DNA of 64,000 nucleotides from Rikenellaceae bacterium (GCA_017442365.1 JAFRZW010000005.1:1-64000); one strand, 5' to 3'. Positions 35,446 through 45,432 are shown, counted from the first letter of the stretch. Made by a program: numbers and translations. The notes: generated from the letters alone by a model not told the origin.

Positions 35446-36462
35446 TTATAAAACATTCACTTCGGGCGACAGCTCAACGCCAAAACGCTCCTTGACATCA
35501 CCCACAATACGGTGCGCCAACGCCATCACTTCGGCACCTGTTGCGCCTCCTAAGTTGATGAGCACCAACGCCTGACGAGCGTGGACGCCCACACGACCGT
35601 CGCTCTTGCCCTTCCAGCCTGCGCGGTCGATCAACCAGCCTGCCGCCAACTTCGCTTTACCCTCTTCGGCTGCGGGGTAGAGCGGCATATCGGGGTACTC
35701 GGCAAGCAACTTTTCGGCCAGCTCGCGCTCGACAACGGGGTTCTTGAAGAAGCTGCCCGCGTTGCCCGTTACCTTCGTGTCGGGGAGCTTGTGGCTGCGG
35801 ATTACAACGATCGCCTCGCGGATATTCGCAAGAGTCGGACCACCCAACTCATCGACACGCTGCTGCACGTCGCCATAGCGCAGTCGCGGATTGGGTGTGC
35901 GGCTGAGTCGAATGACGATCGAGGTGATGATGACACGACCACGCAACGAGCGTTTGAAAATGCTGTCGCGGTAGCCAAATTCGCAATATTCGTTCGCCAG
36001 AATCAGCGTGTTGCGCGTCTCGGGACAGAACATCTCGACCTGCTCGATAACGTCCTTAACCTCAGTGCCATAGGCGCCGATATTCTGCACCGGCGCAGCG
36101 CCTGCCTTGCCCGGTATGAGCGAGAGGTTTTCGATTCCCCACAGCCCCTGCTCGACGCTCCAAGCCACGGCATCGTCCCACTCGACACCTGCTCCGATAC
36201 GCACGTGAACCGTGTTGCCCTCGGTTGCGACGATGTCGATACTCTGATTTTGGGGGCAGATGAGCGTTCCCTCGAAGTCGCGCGTAAAGAGTGTATTGTT
36301 ACCGCCGGCCAACACAACCCACTGCTCGTCGGTCATCGTCGGGTCGGCAAAAATCTGCACAAGATCCTCGGCCTCGTCGAACTCGACAAGGCGTTTGGCG
36401 CGGGCTGCTACGCCAAAACTATTGCGTGCGGCCAGCTCAATATTTTCGTAAATACGTACCAT
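35446..36462 (-). CDS. murB: UDP-N-acetylenolpyruvoylglucosamine reductase
   Basis: 338 aa from ATG 36462. It makes UDP-MurNAc with NADPH and FAD in cell-wall synthesis. The FAD domain has LAGGNNTLF and the catalytic region has GNAGSFFKNPVV. It is type I MurB by length. The open frame runs to 36492, but the -7 box at 36472-36479 leaves MVRIYENIEL as the start. It heads the murB-tilS-holA run. Confidence 0.95.
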   Translation of the reverse strand: MVRIYENIELAARNSFGVAARAKRLVEFDEAEDLVQIFADPTMTDEQWVVLAGGNNTLFTRDFEGTLICPQNQSIDIVATEGNTVHVRIGAGVEWDDAVAWSVEQGLWGIENLSLIPGKAGAAPVQNIGAYGTEVKDVIEQVEMFCPETRNTLILANEYCEFGYRDSIFKRSLRGRVIITSIVIRLSRTPNPRLRYGDVQQRVDELGGPTLANIREAIVVIRSHKLPDTKVTGNAGSFFKNPVVERELAEKLLAEYPDMPLYPAAEEGKAKLAAGWLIDRAGWKGKSDGRVGVHARQALVLINLGGATGAEVMALAHRIVGDVKERFGVELSPEVNVL

Positions 36463-36471
36463 ATCAGAGTA

Positions 36472-36479
36472 CAAAGGTA
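36472..36479 (-). promoter_or_regulatory. -7 box of murB promoter
   Basis: The minus strand reads TACCTTTG at 36479-36472, 9 bases before ATG 36462, so the leader is very short. Confidence 0.6.
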
Positions 36480-36509
36480 TGAAAAAAGGCACAATTCTCC
36501 TATCGAAAG

Positions 36510-36540
36510 TTGCGAGATTGGAAAATAAATCCTATATTTA
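36510..36540 (+). promoter_or_regulatory. Promoter of DUF4301 gene
   Basis: -33 TTG (36510-36512) and a near-consensus -7 TATATTTA (36533-36540), 20 bases apart. It is inside the longer open frame from 36479, supporting ATG 36599. Confidence 0.5.
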
Positions 36541-36598
36541 CAATGCCAAAGTGTGCAAACTAACGAAAACAACTAACAATAAAAACCTATCTAAAACA

Positions 36599-38041
36599 AT
36601 GTTTACTGAAAAGGATTTGCAGCAGATCGCTGCACACGGTCTGACGCCCGAAGCTGTTGAGCATCAGATCGAAAACTTCCGTCGTGGATTTCCCTTCCTC
36701 AATGTCAAGGCTGCTGCGTCGCCCGACAATGGCGGTGTGAAGAAACTTACCGAGAGCGAGGCGGCAGAGTATGCTGCTAAGTTCGATGCAGCGCGTGGCT
36801 CGAAGCGCGTCGTAAAGTTCGTTCCCGCATCGGGTGCTGCTACACGTATGTTCAAGTCGCTGTTCGAATTTGTGAACGAGGGTAAGCGTGGTGCCGACAT
36901 CGACAAGCTGATTGCGAATGTCGATAAGTTCGCATTCGGCAAGAAGTTGCGCGAGCTGCTGCCCGCCGACGCGACCGACGAGCAGACCGTTGCGGCTATC
37001 ATCAAGGATGGCTTGGCATACGGCTCGAAACCGAAGGGTCTGATCCTCTTCCACGGCTATGGCGACGAGGCTCGCACGGCTATCGAGGAGCATCTGGTTG
37101 AGGGCGCTCAGTATGCTGCTTGCGACGGTAAGGTGGCTATCCATTTCACCGTTTCGCCCGAGCATATCGAGGGTTTCCGCTCGTTGCTCGAAGGCGTTGT
37201 GGCTAAGTACGAGGAGCGTTTCGGTGTGAAGTACGACATCTCGTTCTCGGTGCAGAAGTCATCGACCGACACCGTTGCTGTAAATCCCGACAACACTCCG
37301 TTCCGCAACGACGACGGTACGCTGTTGTTCCGTCCCGCGGGCCACGGTGCGCTGATCGCAAACTTGGACGAGATCGCGGCTGATGTGATCTTTATCAAGA
37401 ATATCGACAACGTAACCACCGACGCTCGTCGTGAGGCTACGGTGCTCTATAAGAAGGCTTTGGCGGGTCTGCTCGTTGAGATGCAGGAGCGTGCTTTTGC
37501 CGCTTTGAAGGAGCTGCGCGAGGGCGCGTCGGCAATGCGTACTGCCGAGATCGCTCAGATGATCGAGGAGGAGCTCTGCACCAAGTTGCCCGATGAATGG
37601 ACTCCCGAACTGCTCATCGAGTTGCTCGATCGTCCGATCCGCGTCTGCGGTATGGTTCGCAACGATGGTGAGCCGGGTGGTGGTCCGTTCTGGGTTGAGG
37701 GTAAGCGAGGTGAGTGCGCTCTGCAAATCGCCGAGTCGAGCCAGATCTCGCCCGAGGACGCTCCGATGATGAGCGGTGCAACCCACTTCAACCCCGTTGA
37801 TCTGGTTTGTGCTCCCGCACGTTACGACGGCACGAAGTTCGACCTGACGAAGTACACCGATCCCGCTACGGGCTTCATTTCGAGCAAGTCGAAGGACGGT
37901 CGTGAGCTGCGAGCTCAGGAACTTCCCGGTTTATGGAATGGTGCAATGGCCGATTGGACTACCATCTTTGTCGATGTGCCTCTGGCAACGTTCTCGCCCG
38001 TGAAGGTTGTGAATGACCTGCTCCGTCCCGAGCATCAGTAA
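36599..38041 (+). CDS. DUF4301 family protein
   Basis: 480 aa from ATG 36599 (MFTEKDLQQI). Typical length for this Bacteroidota family of unknown activity. A glycine-rich PASGAATRMFKSL segment near residue 79, and GLILFHGYGDEARTAIEEHL, suggest a nucleotidyltransferase-like nucleotide-binding fold (inference). There is no signal peptide. Strong codon bias suggests good expression. It stands alone, with a heptamer array and terminator after it. Confidence 0.85.
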   Translation: MFTEKDLQQIAAHGLTPEAVEHQIENFRRGFPFLNVKAAASPDNGGVKKLTESEAAEYAAKFDAARGSKRVVKFVPASGAATRMFKSLFEFVNEGKRGADIDKLIANVDKFAFGKKLRELLPADATDEQTVAAIIKDGLAYGSKPKGLILFHGYGDEARTAIEEHLVEGAQYAACDGKVAIHFTVSPEHIEGFRSLLEGVVAKYEERFGVKYDISFSVQKSSTDTVAVNPDNTPFRNDDGTLLFRPAGHGALIANLDEIAADVIFIKNIDNVTTDARREATVLYKKALAGLLVEMQERAFAALKELREGASAMRTAEIAQMIEEELCTKLPDEWTPELLIELLDRPIRVCGMVRNDGEPGGGPFWVEGKRGECALQIAESSQISPEDAPMMSGATHFNPVDLVCAPARYDGTKFDLTKYTDPATGFISSKSKDGRELRAQELPGLWNGAMADWTTIFVDVPLATFSPVKVVNDLLRPEHQ

Positions 38042-38061
38042 TTCAAGATTCAAGATTCAAA
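38041..38061 (+). repeat. Heptamer array (ATTCAAG/A x3) at DUF4301 stop
   Basis: ATTCAAG, ATTCAAG, ATTCAAA, starting at the last A of the TAA stop, followed directly by the terminator. Confidence 0.8.
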
Positions 38062-38064
38062 ATT

Positions 38065-38096
38065 AAGTCGCGCTCCATTTGGGCGCGGCTTTTTTT
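38065..38096 (+). terminator. Terminator of DUF4301 gene
   Basis: AAGTCGCGCTC pairs with GGGCGCGGCTT (G-T tolerant) around CATTT, then a T run. Confidence 0.8.
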
Positions 38097-38222
38097 GTCG
38101 GTGAAATTTAGGCACGAGCGGAGTGAAGAGCTCGAAAAATGATAGAATCTGCGCCGAAAAAATCGAAGATGAATTTTTTCGCTCCGAAATTGGTCAAAAG
38201 CGTAATAAAAGCGCCTGAAAAA

Positions 38223-38254
38223 TTGGCTCATTAGCAATAAGTTTTGTACATTTG
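38223..38254 (+). promoter_or_regulatory. Promoter of the V/A-ATPase operon
   Basis: -33 TTG (38223-38225) and -7 TACATTTG (38247-38254), 21 bases apart; the leader is about 55 bases. Confidence 0.65.
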
Positions 38255-38315
38255 CAGATTGTTTGATGCAAAGTGAAAATAACTCAAAAATAAATATCTA
38301 AATTGATTTACGAAT

Positions 38316-38930
38316 ATGGAAAACAAACTTCAAGAATTGACCCGCAAACTCTATGACGAAGGTCTGGAAAAGGGTCGTGCCGATGCCGACAAGCTCGTTG
38401 CCGATGCTAAGGCTGAGGCTGCACGTCTGGTAGCTGAGGCAAAGGCCGAGGCAGAGGCAATCGTTAAGGCTGCTGAGGCAAAGGCTGAGGATCTGCGCAA
38501 GAACTCGATGACCGAGATCTCGTTGGCAGGTAAGCAGGCGGTGGCTAAACTCAAAGAGCAGGTGTCGGAGATGATCATCGCAAAGTCAACCGTCGAGGGC
38601 GTGAAGGCTGCTAATCTCGATGCAGAGTTCATTAAGAATATGCTGCTCACGGTGGCTAAGAATTGGAATGGCGCATCGAGCGAGAGCGTATCGCTCGCAG
38701 CTCTGCTGCCTGAGGCAAAGAAGGCTGAGTTGGACGCTACAATCGAGAAGAGCGCTAAGGAGCTGCTCGCAGCTGGCGTCGAGGTTGGTTACTCGAAGAG
38801 TGTCAAGAGCGGTTTCAAGGTGGGTGCCAAGAATGGTGGCTACTACATCAGCTTCTCGGACGAGGATTTCAACGCGCTGCTGGGTGAGTACCTGCGCGAT
38901 AAGGTTGCAACGCTGATCTTCGGTAAATAG
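38316..38930 (+). CDS. atpE: V/A-type ATPase subunit E
   Basis: 204 aa. It is the peripheral-stalk subunit. A long N-terminal helix rich in Ala, Glu and Lys (about 15-75, DAKAEAARLVAEAKAEAEAI) is followed by a small C-terminal globular domain. It is first in the seven-gene operon. Its usual partner, subunit G/H, has no separate gene here. Confidence 0.9.
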   Translation: MENKLQELTRKLYDEGLEKGRADADKLVADAKAEAARLVAEAKAEAEAIVKAAEAKAEDLRKNSMTEISLAGKQAVAKLKEQVSEMIIAKSTVEGVKAANLDAEFIKNMLLTVAKNWNGASSESVSLAALLPEAKKAELDATIEKSAKELLAAGVEVGYSKSVKSGFKVGAKNGGYYISFSDEDFNALLGEYLRDKVATLIFGK

Positions 38931-38938
38931 CCGTCGGT

Positions 38939-39784
38939 ATGTTTGAAAAGAACTATTATTGTCTGGTAGCCGGCCTGCGCGAGTACACGCTCGATGCCGA
39001 TAACAAGGGCTTCGATGCGCGCGAGGTGATCGACGAGATCCGCGAGGAACTCTCGAAGCACGATCGCCACTCGCTCGAATTGTTCTATGGCTACTACGAT
39101 ATCGAGAATATCATCAGCTTGAAGGCGGCTCGCTCGCGCTTCAATCTGCTGGGTAACTTCTCGCGTGAGGAGTTGGAGCAGCAGGTGGCGCAACCGACCA
39201 AGTTGCCTTCGTATATGGCTGATGTGCTCCGCGCCTATGCCGATCCTGAGGGTGAGGAGGCCGAGAGCATTGATACCTCGCTGCCTATCGAGCGTAACCT
39301 CTACGCAGCCTACTATGCGGCTTGTGCCGAGTCGGGTTGCCGTTACTTGCGTGAGTGGGCAGAGTTCGATCGTACGCTCCGTAATGTGTGTGCTGCATAC
39401 GCAGCTCGTCGTGCGGGTCAGGAGGTCGAGGGCGTTGTTGTTGGACACGACGACATCACCGACTCGCTGTCGCGCAGTTCGGCTTCGGACTTCGGTTTGA
39501 AGGGCGAAGTGGATTATCTGGACGAGGTGATGGCAGCCGTGGCTGACGAGCAGAACCTCGTCGAGAAGGAGCGCAAGATCGACCGTATCCGCTGGTCGAT
39601 GTCCGACGCGCTTGCCGAGAAGGACTACTTTAATATCAATACGATTCTCTCTTACCTGTCGAAACTGAATATCGTACAGCGCTGGTTTGCTCTGGACGAG
39701 CGTGTAGGTCGCGCGATGTACGACGAGTTGATCGCCTCGCTGAGCGGTCGTGAGGTTGTGAGCAAGGCCATTGAGAGTATTTAA
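38939..39784 (+). CDS. DUF2764 protein of the V/A-ATPase operon
   Basis: 281 aa, mostly helical with no membrane segment. An N-terminal FEKNYYCLVAGLREYTLD start and the LFYGYYDIENIISL segment resemble the DxxN motifs of subunit C (d), the funnel between rotor and shaft. The same gene sits between atpE and atpA in chlamydial and Borrelia operons (from memory). Since no ntpC gene is present, it likely fills the subunit C role (inference). Confidence 0.82.
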   Translation: MFEKNYYCLVAGLREYTLDADNKGFDAREVIDEIREELSKHDRHSLELFYGYYDIENIISLKAARSRFNLLGNFSREELEQQVAQPTKLPSYMADVLRAYADPEGEEAESIDTSLPIERNLYAAYYAACAESGCRYLREWAEFDRTLRNVCAAYAARRAGQEVEGVVVGHDDITDSLSRSSASDFGLKGEVDYLDEVMAAVADEQNLVEKERKIDRIRWSMSDALAEKDYFNINTILSYLSKLNIVQRWFALDERVGRAMYDELIASLSGREVVSKAIESI

Positions 39785-39816
39785 TGCAGAATAAATAACA
39801 ACAAAAAATAGAATTA

Positions 39817-41571
39817 ATGAAGACAACAGGGCGAGTATCGGGTATCATCTCGAACATCGTGATCGTGAAGGCTGACGGCGCAGTTGGTCAGAACGAAATT
39901 TGCCACGTATGGTGCGGTGAGACCCGAATGATGGCCGAGGTCATCAAAGTTGTAGGCGATGATGCCTACGTTCAGGTATTCGACAGTACGCGCGGTTTGA
40001 AGATCGGCGATAAGGTCGAGTTCGAGGGTCATATGTTGGAGGCAACGTTGGCTCCGGGTATTTTGTCGCGTAACTACGACGGTTTGCAGAATGACCTCGA
40101 AAAGATGAACGGTCTGTTCATCGAGCGCGGTTCGATCACCGATCCGATCGACTTCGAGCGCAAGTGGGAGTTCAAACCTCTGGCTAAGGCTGGCGATAAG
40201 GTTTCGGCTGGTGCTTGGTTAGGTGAGGTTCAGGAGCAGTGGGTTGCTCACAAGATTATGGTTCCGTTCGTAATGACCGAGACCTACACCGTGAAGAGCG
40301 TTGTGGCAGCAGGTGAATATAAGGTTACTGACGTGGTAGCAGTTGTTACCGACGCTGAGGGTAAGGAGCACCAGATCACAATGGTACAGAAGTGGCCCGT
40401 GAAGCAGGCTATCCGTGCATACGCCAACAAGCCGCGTCCGTCGCGTGTGATGGAGACGGGTATCCGTTCGATCGATACGTTCAACCCCATCGCTGACGGT
40501 GGTACGGGCTTTATCCCCGGTCCGTTCGGTGCAGGTAAGACGGTGTTGCAGCACGCGCTTTCGAAGCAGGCTGAGGCCGATATTATCATTATGGTTGCGT
40601 GCGGTGAGCGTGCAAACGAGGTTGTGGAGATCTTCGCTGAGTTCCCCGAGTTGGAGGACCCCCGCACGGGCCACAAACTGATGGAGCGTACGACGATCAT
40701 CTGCAACACGTCGAATATGCCCGTTGCAGCTCGTGAGGCGTCGGTTTATACCGGTATGACGCTGGCAGAGTACTATCGTGCAATGGGTTTGAAGGTGCTG
40801 TTGCTGGCTGACTCGACGTCGCGTTGGGCACAGGCACTGCGTGAGATGTCGAACCGTTTGGAGGAGTTGCCCGGTCAGGACGCATTCCCGATGGACTTGT
40901 CGGCAATCATCTCGAACTTCTATGCTCGTGCAGGTTTGGTTGAGTTGAACAACGGTGCAACGGGTTCGGTAACCTTCATCGGTACCGTATCGCCTGCGGG
41001 TGGTAACTTGAAGGAGCCCGTAACCGAATCGACCAAGAAGGCTGCACGTTGCTTCTACGCGCTGTCGCAGGGTCGTGCAGACTCGAAGCGTTATCCCGCA
41101 ATCGACCCGCTGGATAGCTACTCGAAGTATTTGGAGTATCCCGAGGTGAGCGAGTATCTCGACGAGCGTATCGGCAAGGGCTGGGTTGAGAAGGTCTATA
41201 AGGGTAAGACCATCGTTCAGCGCGGTAAGGAGGCATCGGAGCAGATCAACATCTTGGGTGATGATGGTGTGCCCGTTGAGTACCACGAGCGTTTCTGGAA
41301 GAGCGAGTTGATCGACTTCGTGATCTTGCAGCAGGACGCATTCGACTCGATCGACGCTAACTGCCCCATCGAGCGTCAGAAATATATGTACGAGAAGGTG
41401 CTGTCGGTTTGCGAGCGTCAGTTCGAATTTGTTGATTTCGACGAGTGTTCGAGCTACTTCAAGCAGCTGATCAACCTCTTCCGTCAGATGAACTATTCGG
41501 TCTATGAGAGCGAGCAGTACTATGCTTACGACAAGCAGATCGACGAGCTGATTGAGCAGAAAATCAAATAA
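39817..41571 (+). CDS. atpA: V/A-type ATPase catalytic subunit A
   Basis: 584 aa. It hydrolyses or makes ATP. The P-loop is GPFGAGKT (235-242). The catalytic Glu region MVACGERANEVVEI and the bulge/nonhomologous insertion (about 110-190) characteristic of A over B are present. The gap to the next gene is 14 bases. Confidence 0.97.
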   Translation: MKTTGRVSGIISNIVIVKADGAVGQNEICHVWCGETRMMAEVIKVVGDDAYVQVFDSTRGLKIGDKVEFEGHMLEATLAPGILSRNYDGLQNDLEKMNGLFIERGSITDPIDFERKWEFKPLAKAGDKVSAGAWLGEVQEQWVAHKIMVPFVMTETYTVKSVVAAGEYKVTDVVAVVTDAEGKEHQITMVQKWPVKQAIRAYANKPRPSRVMETGIRSIDTFNPIADGGTGFIPGPFGAGKTVLQHALSKQAEADIIIMVACGERANEVVEIFAEFPELEDPRTGHKLMERTTIICNTSNMPVAAREASVYTGMTLAEYYRAMGLKVLLLADSTSRWAQALREMSNRLEELPGQDAFPMDLSAIISNFYARAGLVELNNGATGSVTFIGTVSPAGGNLKEPVTESTKKAARCFYALSQGRADSKRYPAIDPLDSYSKYLEYPEVSEYLDERIGKGWVEKVYKGKTIVQRGKEASEQINILGDDGVPVEYHERFWKSELIDFVILQQDAFDSIDANCPIERQKYMYEKVLSVCERQFEFVDFDECSSYFKQLINLFRQMNYSVYESEQYYAYDKQIDELIEQKIK

Positions 41572-41585
41572 TTTGAGAGAAAGCT

Positions 41586-42905
41586 ATGACAACAAGAGCA
41601 TTTCAGAAGATATATACCAAAATCGACAATATTACCAAAGCGACCGTAACGCTGCGCGCTACGGGCGTAGGTAACGATGAGCTGGCTACCGTAGGTGGTA
41701 AGTTGGCGCAGGTTGTGAAGCTCAACGGCGAGAACGTTACGCTTCAAGTTTTTCAGGGCACCGAGGGTATCGCTACCAACTCGGAGGTAGTGTTCCACGG
41801 TGAGCCCCCCAAGTTGAAGGTTAGCGACGCTTTGGCAGGTCGTTTCTTCAACGCTTACGGCGAGCCTATCGAGGGCGGTGAGCAGATCGAGGGCGAGGCA
41901 CGTGTGATCGGTGGTCCGACGGTGAATCCCTTCCGTCGTATCCAGCCCAGCGAGTTGATCGCAACGGGCATCGCAGGTATCGACCTTAACAATACGATCG
42001 TGTCGGGTCAGAAGATCCCCTTCTTTGCCGATCCCGATCAGCCCTACAACGCCGTAATGGCAAATGTGGCTCTGCGAGCTAAGGCCGACAAGATTATTCT
42101 GGGTGGTATGGGTATGACCAACGACGACTTCTTGTACTTCAAGCAGGTGTTCGAGAATGCAGGTGCGTTGGACCGTATCGTCAGCTTCGTGAATACTACG
42201 GAGAATCCTCCCGTAGAGCGTCTGCTGGTTCCCGATATGGCACTGACCGCTGCTGAGTACTTCGCAGTCGATAAGGGCGAGAAGGTGCTGGTGCTGCTGA
42301 CCGATATGACCCTCTACGCCGATGCGTTGGCTATCGTGTCGAACCGTATGGACCAGATTCCCTCGAAGGACTCGATGCCCGGTTCGTTGTACTCGGATCT
42401 GGCAAAGATCTACGAGAAGGCCGTTCAGCTGCCTAATGGTGGTTCGATCACCATCATCGCCGTAACCACTCTGTCGGGTGGCGACATTACCCACGCTGTG
42501 CCCGATAACACGGGTTACATCACCGAGGGTCAGTTGTTCCTGCGTAACGACTCGGATACGGGTAAGGTTATCATCGACCCGTTCCGTTCGCTGTCGCGTT
42601 TGAAGCAGTTGGTAATCGGTAAGAAGACCCGCGAGGATCACCCTCAGGTGATGAATGCCTGCGTGCGTCTGTATGCCGATGCAGCTAACGCTAAGACCAA
42701 GTTGGAGAACGGTTTCGACCTGTCGGACTACGACGAGCGTGCATTGAAGTTTGCTCACGACTACTCGGAGAAGCTGTTGTCGATCGACGTAAATATCGAG
42801 ATCACTCAGATGCTTGACATCGCTTGGACTCTGTTCGGTAAGTACTTTACTCCGTCGGAGGTTGCTATCAAGCAGGAGTTGATCGAGAAGTATTGGAAAA
42901 AGTAA
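41586..42905 (+). CDS. atpB: V/A-type ATPase regulatory subunit B
   Basis: 439 aa. It is the non-catalytic partner of A in the A3B3 head. It lacks a P-loop, as expected for the family. Recognisable segments are YTKIDNITKATVTLRA at the start, SGQKIPFFADPDQPYN, and ITIIAVTTLSGGDITHAVPDNTGYITEGQ. The gene is in normal order after atpA. Confidence 0.96.
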   Translation: MTTRAFQKIYTKIDNITKATVTLRATGVGNDELATVGGKLAQVVKLNGENVTLQVFQGTEGIATNSEVVFHGEPPKLKVSDALAGRFFNAYGEPIEGGEQIEGEARVIGGPTVNPFRRIQPSELIATGIAGIDLNNTIVSGQKIPFFADPDQPYNAVMANVALRAKADKIILGGMGMTNDDFLYFKQVFENAGALDRIVSFVNTTENPPVERLLVPDMALTAAEYFAVDKGEKVLVLLTDMTLYADALAIVSNRMDQIPSKDSMPGSLYSDLAKIYEKAVQLPNGGSITIIAVTTLSGGDITHAVPDNTGYITEGQLFLRNDSDTGKVIIDPFRSLSRLKQLVIGKKTREDHPQVMNACVRLYADAANAKTKLENGFDLSDYDERALKFAHDYSEKLLSIDVNIEITQMLDIAWTLFGKYFTPSEVAIKQELIEKYWKK

Positions 42906-42929
42906 CCAAGCCACGTAAACGACAGGCAA

Positions 42930-43538
42930 ATGGCTATTAAATTTCAATATAACAAGACTTCGCTTGGCGAGCTGGGTAAGCAGCTCAAAATGAGGCAGAA
43001 GGCGCTCCCTACCATCAAGAGTAAGGAGAGTGCGTTGCGCCTCGAAGTCAAGAAAGCGAAGGGTACCGCGGCGGAATTTGAGCGTCGTCTGGCCGAGTTG
43101 TCGGCTCGCTACGACTATATGGTTGCGCTGTGGGGTGAGTTTGATGCCGACTTGCTGGCCGTCGAAGATGTGGAGCTCTCCACACAGAAGATTGCCGGAG
43201 TTCGCATACCTGTCCTGCAAGGCGTGAAGTTCAAGGAGAAATCTTATGATCTGTTCAGCTCGCCGATCTGGCTTTCGGACGGTGTAGCCCTGTTGAAGGA
43301 GTTGGCTACGCTGGGTCTGGAATCGCAGATCGCCGATCGCAAGAGCGAAATGCTGGACTACGCCCGCAAGAAAACTACTCAAAAAGTGAACCTCTACGAA
43401 AAGGTACAGATACCCGGGTACGAGGACGCTATACGTAAAATCAAACGATTCTTGGAGGACGAGGAGAACCTCTCGAAGAGTGCTCAGAAGATCGTCAAAA
43501 CCAAACATCAGCAAGCCGAGGAGGGCGAGAAGGTATGA
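42930..43538 (+). CDS. atpD: V/A-type ATPase subunit D
   Basis: 202 aa. It forms the central rotor shaft as a two-helix coiled coil. The N-terminal helix is about 5-75 (LKMRQKALPTIKSKESALRLE) and the C-terminal helix about 135-195 (RKKTTQKVNLYEKVQIPGYE). Its last bases overlap the start of subunit I (ATGA). Confidence 0.93.
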   Translation: MAIKFQYNKTSLGELGKQLKMRQKALPTIKSKESALRLEVKKAKGTAAEFERRLAELSARYDYMVALWGEFDADLLAVEDVELSTQKIAGVRIPVLQGVKFKEKSYDLFSSPIWLSDGVALLKELATLGLESQIADRKSEMLDYARKKTTQKVNLYEKVQIPGYEDAIRKIKRFLEDEENLSKSAQKIVKTKHQQAEEGEKV

Positions 43539-45388
43539 TAGTCAAGATGATACGATACGACTTCGTCCTGTATAGTGGCGAACACGAGCGTTTCTTGGAG
43601 CGCTTGCAGGAGTTGGGTCTGGTCGATGTAACGGTAACGGGTTGGGAGCCTTCGGAGGCCGACCTGCGACTGATTGCCGACGCTGAGGCTAAGACCAAGG
43701 CTGTCGAGGCTCTGCGAACCAAACTCTCGGAGGAGGACTTCAAGGCCGGTGAGCCCTACGCTACGGGCGAGGAGGCATTTGCTGCCTATGCAGCGGCTAC
43801 GACTGAGGCTGCGGCACTGCGAGGCGAGATTGCTCGCTATGCGAAGAGTGCCGAGGAGTTGTTGCCGTGGGGTGAGTTCTCGGCTGCAACCATCGCCAAG
43901 ATGGCTGAGCAGGGAGTCGTTCTGCGTTATTTCAATTGTAATACAAACGCTTACAACGAGAACGAGAAGGCGTGGGGCGAGAACTACACGTTGGCTAAGA
44001 TCTCGGAGCAGTCGGGTCAGACCTACTTTGTGGTAGTTGCGACGCCCGAGGCTGAGATCGAGATCGACGCCGAGGAGGTGAAAGCTCCCACGATGAACTA
44101 TCGTGAGGCTGAGGCTTTGGTGGCCGAGAAGACGGCTGCGTTGGCAGCGACCGACGAGGTTGTGGCACGTGCAGCGGCAACCATCGAGAAGGTTGAGGCT
44201 GAGGCTGCTGAGGCGCGCGAGAAGTTGCACTTGGCAAAGGTCGTAGCTTCGGGCGAGAAGGTTGCCGATGACAAGTTGGTTGTAATGGAGGGTTGGGCTG
44301 AGGAAGAGACCGCTGAGAAGGTCGATGCAATGCTCGAAGAGTACCCCAATATGATCTACTTGAAGCGTAAGCCAACCGAGGAGGACGAGACCCCCGTGAA
44401 GTTGAAGAACAACCGCTTTGCGCGTCTGTTCGAGCTGATCGGTGGTATGTACGCTCTGCCGAAGTATGGCACGTTGGACCTCACACCGTTCTTCGGTCCG
44501 TTCTATATGTTGTTCTTTGCAATCTGTCTGAACGACGCCGGCTATGGTGCGATTCTGCTCGCTGCGGGCATCGCGCTCTACTTGAAGGGTGGCGAGAAGA
44601 TGCGTATGGCATCGCTGCTGACGATGGTCTGCGGTGGTGCAACGACGCTGTTCGGTCTTTATACAGGTTCGTTGTTTGGAATGAGTATTCCCGATATGCT
44701 GGGCTATGAGAGCATCGAGAAGTCGCCCTTCTTGGATTTCCAGAACGATTTCTTCTCGATAGCATTGGCTATTGGCGTGTTGCAGATTATGTTCGGTATG
44801 GCGATCAATATCGTGATGAAGAGTCGCCTATTCGGATTCAAGAGCGCAATGCCTCTGCTCGGTTGGTTCATCGTGCTGCTGTCGGGCGTGCTGGCTGTGG
44901 CTCTGCCGATGTTGAACGAGAAGTGGGTGATCCCCTTCTTCACCACCTCGTCGGTGGCGTTCTATGTTGCGGTGGCCATCGGTCTGGCATTTATGCTGCT
45001 CTTCAACGGCAAGAACCCGATTATGAGTATTCTGTCGGGTCTGTGGGATACCTATAATAATATAACGGGTCTGTTGTCGGACGTACTCTCTTACATTCGT
45101 CTGTTTGCAATCGGTCTGTCGGGTGGTGTGCTGGCGCAGGTGTTCAACCAGCTGGCATTTGGTCTGACGGGTCTTGACAGCGGTATTGAGCAGTTTGGTG
45201 TCGGCACCATTTTCCAGATTCTGGGTGCAGCCGCAATTCTGCTGGTTGGCCACGGAATCAATCTTTTTATGTCGGCCATTTCGTCGTTCGTTCACCCGAT
45301 GCGATTGACCTTCGTAGAGTTCTACAAAAATGCAGGCTTCGAGATGACCTCGCGCAACTTCGAGCCATTGAAAAAAGAGGTGAAATAA
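43535..45388 (+). CDS. atpI: V/A-type ATPase membrane subunit I (a)
   Basis: 617 aa. The N-terminal cytosolic half (1-310) has two coiled-coil segments and anchors the stator stalk. The C-terminal half has about 7-8 membrane segments. The ion-channel arginine Arg522 lies in SYIRLFAIGLS. It starts by a 4-base overlap with atpD; ATG 43547 is a possible inner start. Confidence 0.93.
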   Translation: MIVKMIRYDFVLYSGEHERFLERLQELGLVDVTVTGWEPSEADLRLIADAEAKTKAVEALRTKLSEEDFKAGEPYATGEEAFAAYAAATTEAAALRGEIARYAKSAEELLPWGEFSAATIAKMAEQGVVLRYFNCNTNAYNENEKAWGENYTLAKISEQSGQTYFVVVATPEAEIEIDAEEVKAPTMNYREAEALVAEKTAALAATDEVVARAAATIEKVEAEAAEAREKLHLAKVVASGEKVADDKLVVMEGWAEEETAEKVDAMLEEYPNMIYLKRKPTEEDETPVKLKNNRFARLFELIGGMYALPKYGTLDLTPFFGPFYMLFFAICLNDAGYGAILLAAGIALYLKGGEKMRMASLLTMVCGGATTLFGLYTGSLFGMSIPDMLGYESIEKSPFLDFQNDFFSIALAIGVLQIMFGMAINIVMKSRLFGFKSAMPLLGWFIVLLSGVLAVALPMLNEKWVIPFFTTSSVAFYVAVAIGLAFMLLFNGKNPIMSILSGLWDTYNNITGLLSDVLSYIRLFAIGLSGGVLAQVFNQLAFGLTGLDSGIEQFGVGTIFQILGAAAILLVGHGINLFMSAISSFVHPMRLTFVEFYKNAGFEMTSRNFEPLKKEVK

Positions 45389-45432
45389 CAAAAGAAAGTA
45401 ATTTAATAACAAACAAAAACACTTAAAAAATT

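Noticed and set aside
41526..43514. 662-codon open frame opposite the V/A-ATPase B and D genes
   Set aside because: It spans two well-identified genes and has no domain of its own.
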